64,000 bases of DNA from Siphlonurus alternatus (GCA_949825025.1 OX463778.1:35294616-35358615), one strand, 5' to 3'; shown: positions 25,041-64,000, counted from the stretch's first letter. The notes: generated by a model not told the origin, from the letters alone. Numbers and translations: made by a program.

Positions 25041-25148
25041 TTAATTATATTTTTCTCCAGATTACTCAAAATCAATGATCGTAATTTTTTTAAAGCCACT
25101 TGATTTACAAGGTTATCTATAGTACGGCTACTTTTTTGGTGGGGGAAA

Positions 25149-25455
25149 CTAAAATTTCAAAATTACACTGTATTCTTTGTATTTCAATAATACAGTATTA
25201 ATAACAATATAAGAATCCCAACTTCTACAACTCCAATAGTGTTGTTCTAACATTTTAGAAGTGCTTTGTTCTATAATTGCACCCATCCTCTCTTCACAAA
25301 CATCTATATTATTCAAATTCCCACTACCGCCAGGCAGTATCAACTCACCTCCCTCTCCCGCATCCACTATCTTTCGCTTGAGACTAGGAGCAGCCGTGCG
25401 ACGAACACTTGAGGGCAGCGGCAGCAGCGGACCAGACGTTGGGCCCGGCTTGTTG
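25149..25455 (-). CDS. CDK7: CDK7 exon 8 (C-terminal tail)
   Basis: Acceptor TGTGTAG; stop TAG at 25149-25151. It starts [17 protein letters not shown], equivalent to the human NRPGPTPGCQLPRP. SLKRK follows, then a tail not seen in other CDK7. A consensus donor GAG|GTGAGT at 25343-25348 could end the exon at 25349 and send the transcript to another, unseen last exon. The final ~65 residues are therefore uncertain. Confidence 0.75.
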
Positions 25456-28400
25456 CTACACACAGAGGGGTGTCAGGATATGCAAAAATTTTTGTTAATG
25501 CCAACTGATATTTAATATCAGATAGTTAATATTTATCAGTAAGAATAAATATTAACTAATATCATAAAAAATATAAATTACAGTTAAACGTTTATTTTAA
25601 AATGAAATTTAATTGTAATAACTTTTTTAAGCTTTACAGTTTACTCTAGGAGGAAATTTACAACACAATTAAGAATTCAATCCTGTTTACTTGTTAGTGC
25701 ACACAAGGAAAAAGCTCCAATCCACTGCAGACATTTTTTTGTTCTAGTCTTTACTTGTCACATTCATTAGTCTCATTACCTGAAGTAGGGCAGCTTGAGG
25801 GCCTCTGTGCAGGAGCATCTTGTCTGGGGGTTCACTGAGAGCAGTTTCTCCAGCAGCAACAACAAGTCGTCTGCAGCCGCAGTGAAGATGTGACGGAGGG
25901 GGGTGCCAGGCTGGGGTTTGAACTGGATGAAGTCAGGCAAATCCTGCATACCCTGCACAACCATAAAAATTACAAATAAAAGATGAAAATTGTGAAATTG
26001 AAAAGGGGGAAAATAATTTAATAAAAAATAAAAAAAAAAGTGGCTTCACAATAAATTCATATACTGGGGCTTCAGTTTTTTTAATCAAAACCTACACTAG
26101 AATTGACAGGAAAGCACACTCACAGGCCAGTTTTCCTCGGTGGGTGTACCAAGGGCTTGGAAGATTTTCGTCAGCTGGTCGAGGTCAGAGTCACCGGGCA
26201 GGAAGGGCACCCTCAGCAGCAGCTCCGCCAGAATGCAGCCCACCGCCCACATGTCCACTCCCGCACCATAGAGCCGAGAGCCAAACAGAAGCTCTGGTGC
26301 CCTGCAGGCACACCATTGTCTAAATTGTACAGTTGGATGCTGCCACTGCCTGATCAGCTAACATGGCAATTATGCAACACAGAATTAATTATGTAGCATG
26401 CCATCAGTTTAAATGAGTTGTGTTGTGATCAACAATATTAAAAAATACATTAAGCAAGATCTCACCTGTACCATCTGGTGACCACTTGGTGAGTGTAGAT
26501 TCGGTTAGGAGAGCCGTAGAACTTTGCAAGACCAAAATCACCAATCTTGAGCACACCGTTACTGTCAAGCAGCAGATTGTTGGGCTTCATGTCCTGCCAA
26601 GCAAGTCAATGTGTCACGAGTATTCCATTGTTTCAATTCGAAAGCAATGAACTAAATTAAACTTTAGTAAACCACAACAGACAAAGACTTTTTACAGAAA
26701 TTCTGCACAGAACGGTGACTTGGGAAATTGTTATGATTTAAAGCAATCACTTAGTTGTACAAGCTTTTCTTGGGTTTACATCTGATAAAAATCCTTTGTA
26801 TTGAACTGTACAAAGAGACTAATAAACAGATCAGCTAACTCACTCGGTGCAAAATCCAATTGTGATGGAGATATTCAAGACCCCTTAAGGTCATCAAGGT
26901 GTAGGCCTTAATGTTGGCGGATGTGAGGACAATGGTCGTATCCTTAATCAGAACCTCCATGTCCGTATCCATGAAGTCAAAGACCAACGAAACGTTGGAC
27001 TTGTGCCCAAACACGTCTGCAATAAAACAGCCAGTCAACTTTAACCCCTACAGTGCATTATATGTGCAAGTTGCTTACCCAGCAGCCCAATGATATTTTC
27101 ATGACTCAATTCTTGCAGAAGCTTGATCTCTCGAAGTGCAGTTCTGTTGATTCCATCTTTGGCCTCAATCCTACTGCCAATCTTGATCTGGAAAAGAATT
27201 TTGTGTTCAAAAATTGAAAGTATACATGCTGCTAAAGATCCAGTCCCACCATATTTTTATTAATACATACGCAATAAATCATACAGTACATCTGTCATAC
27301 TACTACATACACATAATGTACTGTATTTATGCTCTTGGTAAATTTATTATTCTTTTTTGAGAACTTACCTTTTTAACTGCAACTATATTTCCATTATGAG
27401 AGTCCTTGGCCTTGTAGACTGTGGCAAACTGATGATTAAATACACTGGTAAGTTAATCTGTTTGTATTATATTATTATCCACAATATAATATATATGCAT
27501 AATACATAAATAGAGAAAACATAATGTATACATATTACAGGGATACACTCCTATATCATAATGAGCTTGCAGCTTAAGGCGTGATAGTTGGGAGGGATAA
27601 CAAAGGGAAAGGGTGGTACTGTAGCCAAGTTTGTTATGTGTTTCATTATTTGCTGAGGTGAGACTGAGGGAAGCACGGAAAACCTCAGTCAAGACTGACA
27701 CCTCAAATTTTAATCAAGAACCGATTAAGGTATAACCTGAGAATTTGTTTGTCAAGGTCAAGAGGCGTGGCTATAGTGGCAACACTGTTTGCATTGGAAT
27801 GCGCATAAATTTTTAGGAGGGGGTGGTGACAACAGTCCTTGAGAACGTTGCCACATTTCTCATCACATATAGGAAACGATCATCGCCACGGTTCAAAATA
27901 TATGAAAACAATTCAGAAAAATAGTCTAAAAAATTAGGTTTTAGTAAAAAAAAAATTAAAAGAATCTGTTGTATAGTTTTTTTGCAATGCTAATTAACAA
28001 ATTTAACATTGGAAGGATACAAAATTCTCATTTAAATAAATTAATTATAATTAAACCAACGGTTAAAAAATTCCGAAAAAATTCAGAGCTAATTTGACGA
28101 TTGTTGTGAGTCCACCAAATTAATTTGAAGAAAATCTATTGTAGCGAATTTTTCGTCCAAATTTCTCAGGTTAAGCCTTAAGGCGGTGTCCAAAGCTGAG
28201 AGAACTACAGGAGAGCAAATGTGCCATTGCATTAATTGGTTGGAAAGCAAGATAAAATTACTACAGGGTACTGTACAGCATAACAGATCTTACAACTATT
28301 TGTACGTAGTTTCGACAGCACTCCAAGGGTGATGGTTAACGACAGGTGGCCCTTGGGATGATGTCGAGTCTACAAGTAAACTAAAATCTGTTTAGTATGC

Positions 28401-29680
28401 ATAATATGCGTTCTATACTGTTGTATGCATACATAACTGTACCAATACTGGCCGGTGTGTATACAGTATCATACATCATTCATGGGGGGCGAAACAGTGA
28501 TCCTAACAGCTGGATGTAGTAAAGGATAACTGAGGTTTAAAAGCAATAGCAATAATCTTTTTAGCAACAATACGCATTATTGGAAACAGTGTTTTTAGCA
28601 CATAAAAGTGCACGGTGGTACATATGCATAAACAAATAAATTACGTACTTGTGATTATAAAATAAAACTTAGAGGTTAAGCGTGGCGCAGTGCATAGACC
28701 GGTTCTCGTTAGATCACCGAAGTCAGGCTACGTCAAGCGTGGTTAGTACTTGGATGGGTGACCGTTTCAAGTAAAAATTACGTTGCTCCCTCCCTGAGGT
28801 AAATTCGTCTCGCTTTCCACCCAGCGCAGTGATGCACTTGTGTGTGGTTCCCCAGGCTTTGGACATCGCTTTGGTCCATTGAGAAAAAGTAGAGGTGTCC
28901 GTCCTGACTAAGGTTTTCCACGGTTCCCTCAGTCTCACCTCAGCGAATGCTGGGACGCGTAACAGGCCGTGGCCATCATCCGTTCCCTACCTTATCCCTA
29001 TACCCATTACCCCACCGTGAGCTGTAAGCTCTTAGGGGTGTATCCTTGTAAAAAAAAAAGACCCCGGTACACATGCATATGTATACAGTACTTTATTAAA
29101 TGCATACTCCAACCCAACCGGCTCCAACCCTCACCAATTTCTGCCCCCGTTGGTGTCAAAAGCATAGAGTATGAATGCACACTGTACAGTATATATGATA
29201 TCACATGTTATACAGTATGTACGTTGTAATATAATATACAGTATAATCATATGAAATGATATGATACAGTAAAAATGTCTCAATGCAACTCAATGGTACT
29301 GTATGGTGAAGCTGCATGGAACAATGTGTCCGAACTCCAAACGCTAATTCACATTCAATGAATCTGAATGCTGGTCAGCATTCAATACGCATCAATCTGC
29401 ATTCCTCGAGTATGAGCATACATTAAATATATTATTTATCATGAAATTTATAAGAACTAATAACTTTTTGTTAAAATTTCATCTATTGACAAGCAGCCTG
29501 CTCCTTCTGGTCTGCATGCATGACACTTGTGCATTATAATATAGCGTGCTATTTCCACAAATTTAAGAGTAACTGGAACTGTGTTTAAAATAACACTGAT
29601 GTAATTTAACTTTTTCTTTAATTTACCTGTCCTTCACCGAGAAATTCAATTTTTTCATAACGATGAAGTTTTTCGTCCAT
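25149..29680 (-). CDS. CDK7: Cyclin-dependent kinase 7 (CDK-activating kinase, TFIIH kinase)
   Basis: Ser/Thr kinase that, with cyclin H and MAT1, phosphorylates the T-loops of other CDKs and the RNA polymerase II C-terminal domain. Eight exons (transcript order): 29627-29680, 27369-27428, 27079-27187, 26844-27016, 26466-26593, 26124-26301, 25780-25952, 25149-25455; 393 residues with this ending, against 346 in human. Gly loop GEGQFATV 15-22, catalytic Lys37, NRTALRE helix 52-58 with Glu58, HRD 131-133, DFG 151-153, T-loop Ser160 and Thr166 in [19 protein letters not shown], matching the two human activation phosphosites. An in-frame TAG nine bases before the ATG supports the start. The C-terminal tail after about residue 325 is not recognisable. 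Confidence 0.96.
25780..25952 (-). CDS. CDK7: CDK7 exon 7 (kinase C-lobe)
   Basis: Acceptor TGTGCAG, donor GTAATG. It encodes [37 protein letters not shown] and TEALKLPYF, the end of the kinase C-lobe. Confidence 0.94.
26124..26301 (-). CDS. CDK7: CDK7 exon 6 (kinase C-lobe)
   Basis: Acceptor CTGCAG, donor GTGAGT. It encodes [37 protein letters not shown] and GTPTEENWP, almost identical to human CDK7. Confidence 0.96.
26466..26593 (-). CDS. CDK7: CDK7 exon 5 (catalytic and activation loops)
   Basis: Acceptor TTGGCAG, donor GTGAGA. It contains [10 protein letters not shown] (Leu of the usual DLKPNN replaced by Met), [12 protein letters not shown] and [10 protein letters not shown]. Confidence 0.96.
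26844..27016 (-). CDS. CDK7: CDK7 exon 4
   Basis: Acceptor ATTGCAG, donor GTGAGT. It encodes [40 protein letters not shown]; the hinge reads FDFMDTD as in CDK7. Confidence 0.96.
27079..27187 (-). CDS. CDK7: CDK7 exon 3 (C-helix)
   Basis: Acceptor TTCCAG, donor GTAAGC. It encodes [20 protein letters not shown] and NIIGLL. NRTALRE is the CDK7 counterpart of PSTAIRE. Confidence 0.96.
27369..27428 (-). CDS. CDK7: CDK7 exon 2 (Gly loop and Lys)
   Basis: Acceptor TCATCAG, donor GTAAGT; 20 codons, [20 protein letters not shown], with the ATP-anchoring lysine in VAVK. Confidence 0.93.
27729..28177. mobile_element. TTAA-flanked element with short inverted ends, 449 bp
   Basis: TTAA at 27725-27728 and 28178-28181. 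The inner ends are GGTATAACCTGAGAATTTG on the left and the complement of GGCTTAACCTGAGAAATTTG on the right. Unlike the palindromic copies, only about 20 bp pairs; the interior is single-copy-like and non-coding. It lies in CDK7 intron 1. Confidence 0.75.
28676..29059 (+). mobile_element. 5S rRNA-derived SINE
   Basis: About 385 bp in CDK7 intron 1, antisense to the gene. Positions 28698-28764 match the 3' half and internal promoter of 5S rRNA (GGTTCTCGTTAGATCACCGA; GGTTAGTACTTGGATGGGTG; ACCG). The 5S start and end are missing, and an unrelated body (AAGGTTTTCCACGGTTCCC; CAGCGAATGCTGGGACGCG) follows, ending in an A10 run at 29050-29059. This is the SINE3 arrangement. Target duplications were not clear. 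Confidence 0.8.
29627..29680 (-). CDS. CDK7: CDK7 exon 1 (start)
   Basis: Starts ATGGACGAAAAA, giving [18 protein letters not shown], donor GTAAAT. The KRYEKLDFLGEGQ start of human CDK7 aligns. An in-frame TAG lies just upstream. Confidence 0.92.
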
Positions 29681-29772
29681 TTTTATTTTCTACCGGGAAA
29701 ATTTGTTACGCTTTACGTTCGTCAATTGAAATGGAGAAAACGCGCTAATGTTTCAAAAACTATCAAGCACCG

Positions 29773-30465
29773 ACCATATAATATCAGAGACCTCCGTGTC
29801 TTCATGCCAGAAATTCATAGTAGAAGTTCGATCAATTCAGTAGAACCAACATATGGTCAGCGCTGTCACTTTGACATGGCAGATAATCCAGGAATGATAA
29901 GAAAAAGAGGTGGAATAGTGGGAGTTATATGATAGTATAATTAAATCAGATTTCAGATTAAAAATCATGCAGTTTAAAAATTTAAAATATATATATAGGT
30001 AAAATTAAAATATTTATTTTCCTGATCAACACATACTTTTTTTTTATAATGTCGCCGTATATATAATAATGCATAAGAAAATTGAAGTATTTTATAAATG
30101 TAAATCATAACATCTCATATTATTCATTCCACCTAGCTGTCTGTTTCTTCGAACTTTCTTCTGCATTCCTGGCTTAAATCTGCCATATATATATGTCAAA
30201 GTGACAGCGCTGACCATATGTTGGTTCTACTATAGCTTGGCCGAGTTTCGCTGTAACTGAGAGTGGCGGTGCCACTGAATCGCAGCGGCACGGCACGGTT
30301 CTTGCTGACTGCGCGGGCAATTTTATTAGCCAGCAAGAAACGGGCCGTGACGAACATTTAGCAGCGCCGCCACTCTCATCAGTTATAGTGAAGCTCTGAT
30401 AAAATCCCTGGTCATAAGACACGGAGGTCTCTGTATATAGGGTCTCTGATATAATATATAATACT
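29773..30465. repeat. Nested inverted repeats upstream of the CDK7 start
   Basis: An exact 38 bp arm at 29839-29876 (TAGAACCAACATATGGTCAG...) is complementary to 30194-30231. A second pair, CAGAGACCTCCGTGTCTT near 29785 and its complement near 30412, extends the palindrome. The right arm has a GC-rich insert (about 30233-30395) that itself folds back (GTAACTGAGAGTGGCGG and CGCCACTCTCATCAGTTA). It is probably one MITE inserted in another. Confidence 0.7.
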
Positions 30466-33453
30466 GCACCGACTGCACCGACCCTGGCCTGAACCCTAGC
30501 GCAGACCATCAACCATCATGCAGAGAGGGCACAGACCAGAGAAGGACCAGTCGTCGTCAGAGATCTCTCAAAACCAATTATGTCTCAAATCGTCTCTGAC
30601 TTAATTAAGTAGTTAGATGCATAATTATATATATATATATATATGGTTTACAGCGCGAACTCTGAAAATAGTGAAAATTGTAGCTAGCATTTAAATTAAT
30701 TAAATTCCTGACATATTATCATACATTATGAAACAATTTTTCATTTGAAAAAACAAATAAATAAAACATACCCAAATTGGTGAAATTTTCGAGGTATTGA
30801 TTAGCATAATTTTTTAAATGGGTATAATATAATTATACTGTATAGTGCATGGGTGCATGGCTTTTTTAAAAGTCAAATACACGAAAAAATTAAGAATTAC
30901 TCAAATTTAAATCTACATATTTTTTTTTTTTTTTTTTTTTTTTTTGCAACTGATGACATTAATCCTTCAAAGTTATATAATTATCTATTCAAACGTTCTG
31001 GTTGGTTGGTATTTTGGTGCAATTGACACATTTTGTTCATGTATGCTCTTTTTCAAACGTTCTAATCGCATGATGTCATTCGTCGCTATAGATATATATA
31101 TCTATCTATATAATATTATACCCCATAATTTATAAACCATATATGTAATTAAGTAGCATATAATATTATTCAAATTCAATTATTTAATCTTTCTAAAAGA
31201 CAAGATTTGAGAATAAAGGTTAAATTATTTGTACATAAATATTATTATGATGTTGTGATCGATCTTATATTCCGCTCTCAAATAACAATAGAGGCTTCAA
31301 GTCAGCTGATTTTTTGGTGATCCCACCCGCTATACCAAACCTATGTAAAAAAAAAACGTGATTTCGTTTTTTCACTAAGAATAAGATTTTTCAGGGAAAA
31401 TTCCTTTACGGAACTATGGTCCAAACTGAAAAATACAGTAGATATTTCAAGATTTAGATTTTTTACTTGATTTATAACCGAGAAAAGTTAAAAAAAACAC
31501 TTTGCTTCATTTTCAAGTGCAAGATGAACCTTAGCGACAAACAGTTGCGCAGCGAAAGCGCATCACTTGAAGCCTCTATTAAAGTTCATTCAAGTCAAGT
31601 TCGAGTTCTCCAACAGCATGTGTACCTCTGAAAATTTCCCTTTGTGGCCTTGTAAATCACACCATACCTTGTATATTAGAACATCACAGCATTGTCATTA
31701 ACAAGGCTGCAAGTGGGAAATTTTCCAGGTGGCGATCGAGTGTACATAAACCCAACAACGGAGCTGATTACAAAACCTCAACTTGGAATAATAAAATACA
31801 ACACAACATTTAATTGAGATTAATTTTTTATTGAGTTTATAACAGTAACAGCAATAGAAAAGTAGGAGACAATGCAGTGACTGGTGGGTGGATCAAGAAC
31901 CAATAAATTTTCATAATGTGAAACCCAAAACATGCATTTTTAGTGTCCCACTTAATTGATCATGATTTAATTATTATTATTATTCTTTGTAGAATTATAT
32001 TATTATTTTATTGCCACCCCCTTCAAACTTGAATAATGTCAGATCAGATCTGAATATTATACTCTTTGCATAAACCATTCTCATAAATAGTCTCACTACT
32101 AACCTATATAAAAGACCAAAAAGATGATACATGGTCTGAGTATTCTATAATTTTATTTTCTCTCTCTTTTTTTCATTTCTTAAAAATTCTTTGGCAGGAA
32201 AGATACAAGTCCAAACCTAAAGGAAACGTTAGATACATTTTTTATTAGCCGAGGTGCACACAACTCTTGAAACAGGTCATCATATCACAATATTCTGTCC
32301 ACCCGATACCCTGAATGGAGAGACTGTAAGAACAAAGACACTTACTTAAAAGAGTTAAGACATTATTACTGTTGAATGAGCATAAGTTATGAAATGCTCC
32401 CTGTTTTTTTGTAGATGTATGCAGCTAATCATCAACGCCCAGTTACTTGACAGTCTCTCCTCTCCCCTTCCTGCTGATATGAAGCCACAATGACGAACTG
32501 ACACCACAACAAAGATGACAGTTTTTATTTTTCAATCAGGTATCTATAAATACATTGCACAGAAACAGTAGGGGTGATGAGACTTATAACAACAAGTGAT
32601 ATTATTTACTTAACATTCAACTTGAATTATTAGCTATTGTACCATACAGTAAGTTCCTTCCCTGTTGCTTCAAAAAAATATTGAGGATGCCATAGCAAAA
32701 ATTACTAACAGGATTTGACGCGAACCAGTGATAATCCTTTTATATCTTGAAATTCCTATGAAAAAATTATTAACACGGTCTTGCATCAAATCAAGTTATT
32801 ATATAGTCATTTCTGCCGCGGCATTGTCAGTATATATTATATGATTAAAAAAAGTTAAATACTTCTATCATTTATCACAAAATATTTATAGAAAAAAAAA
32901 TACAAAAAAAAAGTAGGGTTTGTACACACACAAACAATTATTATCTAAAAATATGGAATAACATAATATTAAAATACTACTGGTAGTACAATACAACTGA
33001 ACATAAATACAAATATACTATAATATTGCAACTGTTTTTAAAAATAACTACTACACATGTGTAATTAGTAACAAGGTAATTTAAACCTCATGTAGTCTCA
33101 TCACTCCTGCTAGAGTAGAGTGCCAGTGAAGTTCATATTAAAAGAGGACAAAATTTAGCTTCAATTGCTGCATTGAAACAACACAATTAATTCAGAATAA
33201 AATAGAATCAATCTATTTACATAGTTTTTTTTTTTTAAAGTTTTTTATATTTATTTATTGTTGTATACTGTATATATATGTACGTTACGTCTTTTTTTCT
33301 TTTCTTTAATTTTTTTCCCGTTCAACACTTTTCTTTACACTTTTGCACTTGGATAAGTTGGTCTGACTGAATTGCAATCTTTATAGTTTTAATTATTTGT
33401 TCACTGTTTCATTTTATGTATTTTGTTTTACAATTATTACAAATCTATTGGCC
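30466..33453. other. Intergenic DNA between CDK7 and PTPN9
   Basis: AT-rich with no supportable gene apart from the repeats listed separately. A T run lies at about 30921-30945. Parts may belong to a long PTPN9 3' UTR (minus strand); another AATAAA on that strand is at 31827-31832. Confidence 0.6.
31287..31580. mobile_element. Short inverted-repeat element, 294 bp
   Basis: The ends AATAGAGGCTTCAAGT and ACTTGAAGCCTCTATT are exact 16 bp complements. The interior is single-copy-like and non-coding. No target duplication is obvious. A fragment AATAGAGGCTTGTAGA also appears at about 63361. Confidence 0.65.
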
Positions 33454-33459
33454 TTTATT
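33454..33459 (-). terminator. Candidate PTPN9 polyadenylation signal
   Basis: Nearest AATAAA on the minus strand after the PTPN9 stop, about 130 bases downstream. Others follow at about 33250 and at 31827-31832. Confidence 0.35.
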
Positions 33460-33586
33460 ACAAGATATCACTCATAAAATAATTTGTTTATGTAGATAAA
33501 TAATAAATTATTAATTGAAATTGTTAATATTATTAGACCAGTCCTCTCTGCTGGAATTATATTGTATGTACACTTGGGCTAGTGCC

Positions 33587-61936
<28,350 letters not shown>

Positions 61937-63004
61937 CTGCAACAACACCAAACAACATCACCAGGGTGTTTATTTGTACCAAGGGGATTCACAAGGGTTA
62001 CAAAATTCAATACGATTTTTTCCTATTATGATCTTCTTTAAGTACTTGTGTAAATATTTACAAATTAATTTATTAAGAGATAAATTAATTAACCCTCAGC
62101 ACGCAGATTCTTTATTAATTTACTGTAACCTAGTTCATGAACATATTTCGAATCATTAAAACTTTCAACCGTTCTTATTTCTAATTCCAGCGATCTCCAT
62201 GGAGATTAAAAGTAAGGATTTCTTCCTAAATTTTTGCAAACATCTGTTACATCATAACATGACAACTCACTTGTCCGTTCAGTAAGAGTAACAATCGTAC
62301 AAGTATTGTACAGAATTGTTTTCGGAATCTAAGCAAAATTCATCGCATTATTTGAAGGTCGAACTTAAGGTACAAAAAACAGCTCTTTTCTTCCGAAAAC
62401 TATTAGCTTGACATGATCGAAAGTTTGTTTCAAATTATACCGATTATTATAGGTTATAGGCTTGGTGTTCAAGTAAGCACCGCTTGAAACAAGAAAGAGA
62501 TGCATGCAAAATTAGATAGTAGATGGCAGTAGCTTGCAGAATGCAGATATCAATATTTTTTTCCTGACCCCTGTGCTCTGCGCGCCTGTACGGCTCGGCT
62601 CGGCAACTGTTTGAGCGCGGGAGAGAGGCGGGTTGCGTTTTGTGTGTGCTCAGGGGATCCCAGATCCGCTCAGCTGATATACGAAAACAAACATTGCGAG
62701 GAGACTTGGGTCAGGTCCGATCATCTTCTGTATGTAGCGAAATACTTGTAACTAGCTCATCCGAATTCATCCGCGTTATCATGAAAACTTTCGGCAGCCT
62801 CCGTCAGATGGCGCGTTGATCAAGTTTGGTCGATTTGCGCTTTTCGTTTCTCAATTGCTACACTAGAATAAAATGGCTACCGCTTCCGGTTTTATTATTT
62901 TTTTTATTTTGCTTACTAATTTGTTTATTTATGAAAGAACACAGAGAAAATGGGATTATAAATTGTATTTAAGAAATTTTACAATAAAATAAAATATACA
63001 GTTG
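61937..63004 (-). other. Upstream of the PTPN9 exon: intron or promoter DNA
   Basis: The missing first PTPN9 exon should be here or further right. A GC-rich patch at about 62575-62720 (GGGAGAGAGGCGGGTTGCG, with CGGCTCGGCTCGG) looks promoter-like, but no start codon joins a donor in frame. Confidence 0.4.
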
Positions 63005-63464
63005 TCACAAAAAGGTCCCGAGATCGTCTCCTTGGCACGCCAATCCAATGGGTGGGGTGGGTACAGCGTCCAGCTTTGCCAGCTGCAGCTTGGGCTTGTT
63101 TTCTGCTGTAACACGAAAATTATAGCTATAAACATGCATATATAGGAAATTATAAAATCATTAGGATACACAGAATGAACGTATAGTATAACAAAAAATT
63201 GTATCTTGAACAAAAGCGATGAAAACGGGGTAAAAACAATGCCCAATGTTCCCGATCTTTTGGTCACGTACTAACCTTCAGTTCGTTCAGTCGTTCATAT
63301 CAGGATGGCTGCATCTCTTTTCTCGGTTATATATTGTGGTGATACAGTTCTTGTATTCGCAATAGAGGCTTGTAGATATTACACACACATTTATAACTCT
63401 TCAAAACACGAAATATAAGACATAATCGAGCCGATGGTGAACGCCGAGCCGCAGCTGCCGCCAT
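63005..63464 (-). CDS. Candidate small two-exon gene (unknown product)
   Basis: Not recognised. On the minus strand, ATG at 63462-63464 sits in AACATGGCGGCAGC and opens MAAAAARRSPSARLCLIF. Weak donors near 63380-63390 could join acceptor TTACAG at 63106, giving a second exon ENKPKLQLAKLDAVPTPPIG... stopping at 63005-63007, about 60 residues in all. AATAAA lies about 75 bases further (62924-62929). The Arg/Ala-rich start would suit a mitochondrial presequence. No homologue is known to me; either exon could be chance. Confidence 0.3.
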
Positions 63465-63754
63465 GTTGTCATACTCGCAAATGGCGAGAGATTCTTTGAA
63501 AAATAAGTTAATTGAGTTTATTAATTAAAACACATTTTTATGATTGATTATACTAAATTAAAATATTTAAAACATTAAGAAACAAAGATAATTATTATAT
63601 AATAAAAATAGTGGGAGATCTAATTTCTGAAGCGCAGGGATAGGGTCCGAAGCGTCCGCTAGAGGGCCAAAATACAAAACTTTGAGCCGCTCGGAAAGAT
63701 GCATCGACCTGCTTGGGTCTAGGGAGCGACGATTTCCAGACCAATGCGCATCGA

Positions 63755-63765
63755 TGCGCATGCGC
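63755..63765. promoter_or_regulatory. NRF-1/Ewg-type palindrome in a GC-rich patch
   Basis: TGCGCATGCGC matches the NRF-1 binding palindrome; CCAAT lies at about 63741. It is about 290 bases upstream of the ATG at 63464 on the minus strand, in a CpG-containing patch, as in many housekeeping promoters. Binding is inferred. Confidence 0.45.
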
Positions 63766-64000
63766 GGATTTCTTAGCGCAAACGTTTGAAATGTTAGAGG
63801 CAACAAAATACCACCGTTTTTACTCCATATTATAACATATTAAATAAATAAATAATGTTTTAACTATAAACTAATAAATACTAATATTTGTTAAACTAAA
63901 TTTGCTTATATATGTTTTATCTTGCGTCTTGCACTAATACACGTAATATTATTACATAATTACATTATAAATATTATTATAATAATATATATTTTTTACA

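Noticed and set aside
28698..28764. Functional 5S rRNA gene
   Set aside because: Only the 3' half and internal promoter match; the start and end of 5S are absent and it is fused to a SINE body.
29663..29932. 89-codon + strand frame antisense to CDK7 exon 1
   Set aside because: It runs into the inverted repeat upstream of CDK7 and shows no protein family features.
62271..62316. First coding exon of PTPN9 ending at the GTGAGT donor
   Set aside because: It reads in frame as a Leu-rich stretch (RLLLLLNGQ) unlike the acidic N-terminus of PTPN9, and no ATG is evident.
63567..63806. 79-codon minus-strand frame near the right edge
   Set aside because: It overlaps the NRF-1-type promoter patch and has no recognisable motif or splice partner.

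Overview
This is a eukaryotic, animal-type window: AT-rich DNA with long introns, GT-AG splice sites and exons clearly richer in GC than their surroundings. It carries three recognisable protein-coding genes and many non-autonomous transposable elements. The proteins are generic for invertebrates. A 5S rRNA-derived SINE whose 5S part looks arthropod-like, together with palindromic TTAA-flanked repeats, suggests an arthropod, possibly a crustacean. That assignment is weak.

Layout. (1) 1-20.2 kb, + strand: the gene for a P4-ATPase phospholipid flippase of the ATP8B group. It enters from the left (its first exons are outside), has 22 exons plus one in-frame candidate cassette exon, and stops at 20093. 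(2) 20.1-25.1 kb: convergent intergenic DNA with two TTAA fold-back elements and simple repeats. (3) 25.1-29.7 kb, - strand: a complete CDK7 (CDK-activating kinase / TFIIH kinase) gene in 8 exons. Its first intron holds a 5S-derived SINE and a TTAA element. (4) 29.7-33.6 kb: intergenic DNA with nested inverted repeats. (5) 33.6-61.9 kb, - strand: a PTPN9/MEG2-type gene (CRAL-TRIO lipid-binding domain followed by a protein tyrosine phosphatase domain) in at least 11 exons. A 20.1 kb intron splits the CRAL-TRIO domain, and a 2.9 kb element with about 640 bp inverted termini lies in the last intron. The first coding exon was not found. (6) 62-64 kb: GC-rich promoter-like patches and a possible tiny two-exon gene on the - strand.

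Function. The three genes form no pathway or operon; this is an ordinary gene neighbourhood. Each reading frame was joined exon by exon, and splice phases are consistent throughout each gene.

The most unusual content is repetitive. Six near-perfect palindromes of about 300-385 bp are each flanked by TTAA. They fall into two core families, and two kinds of terminal sequence occur on both. Other repeats are a TTAA element with short inverted ends, a hAT-like element with a perfect 8 bp target duplication next to a flippase exon, several other fold-backs, and the 5S-SINE. No viral, CRISPR or prokaryotic features were seen.
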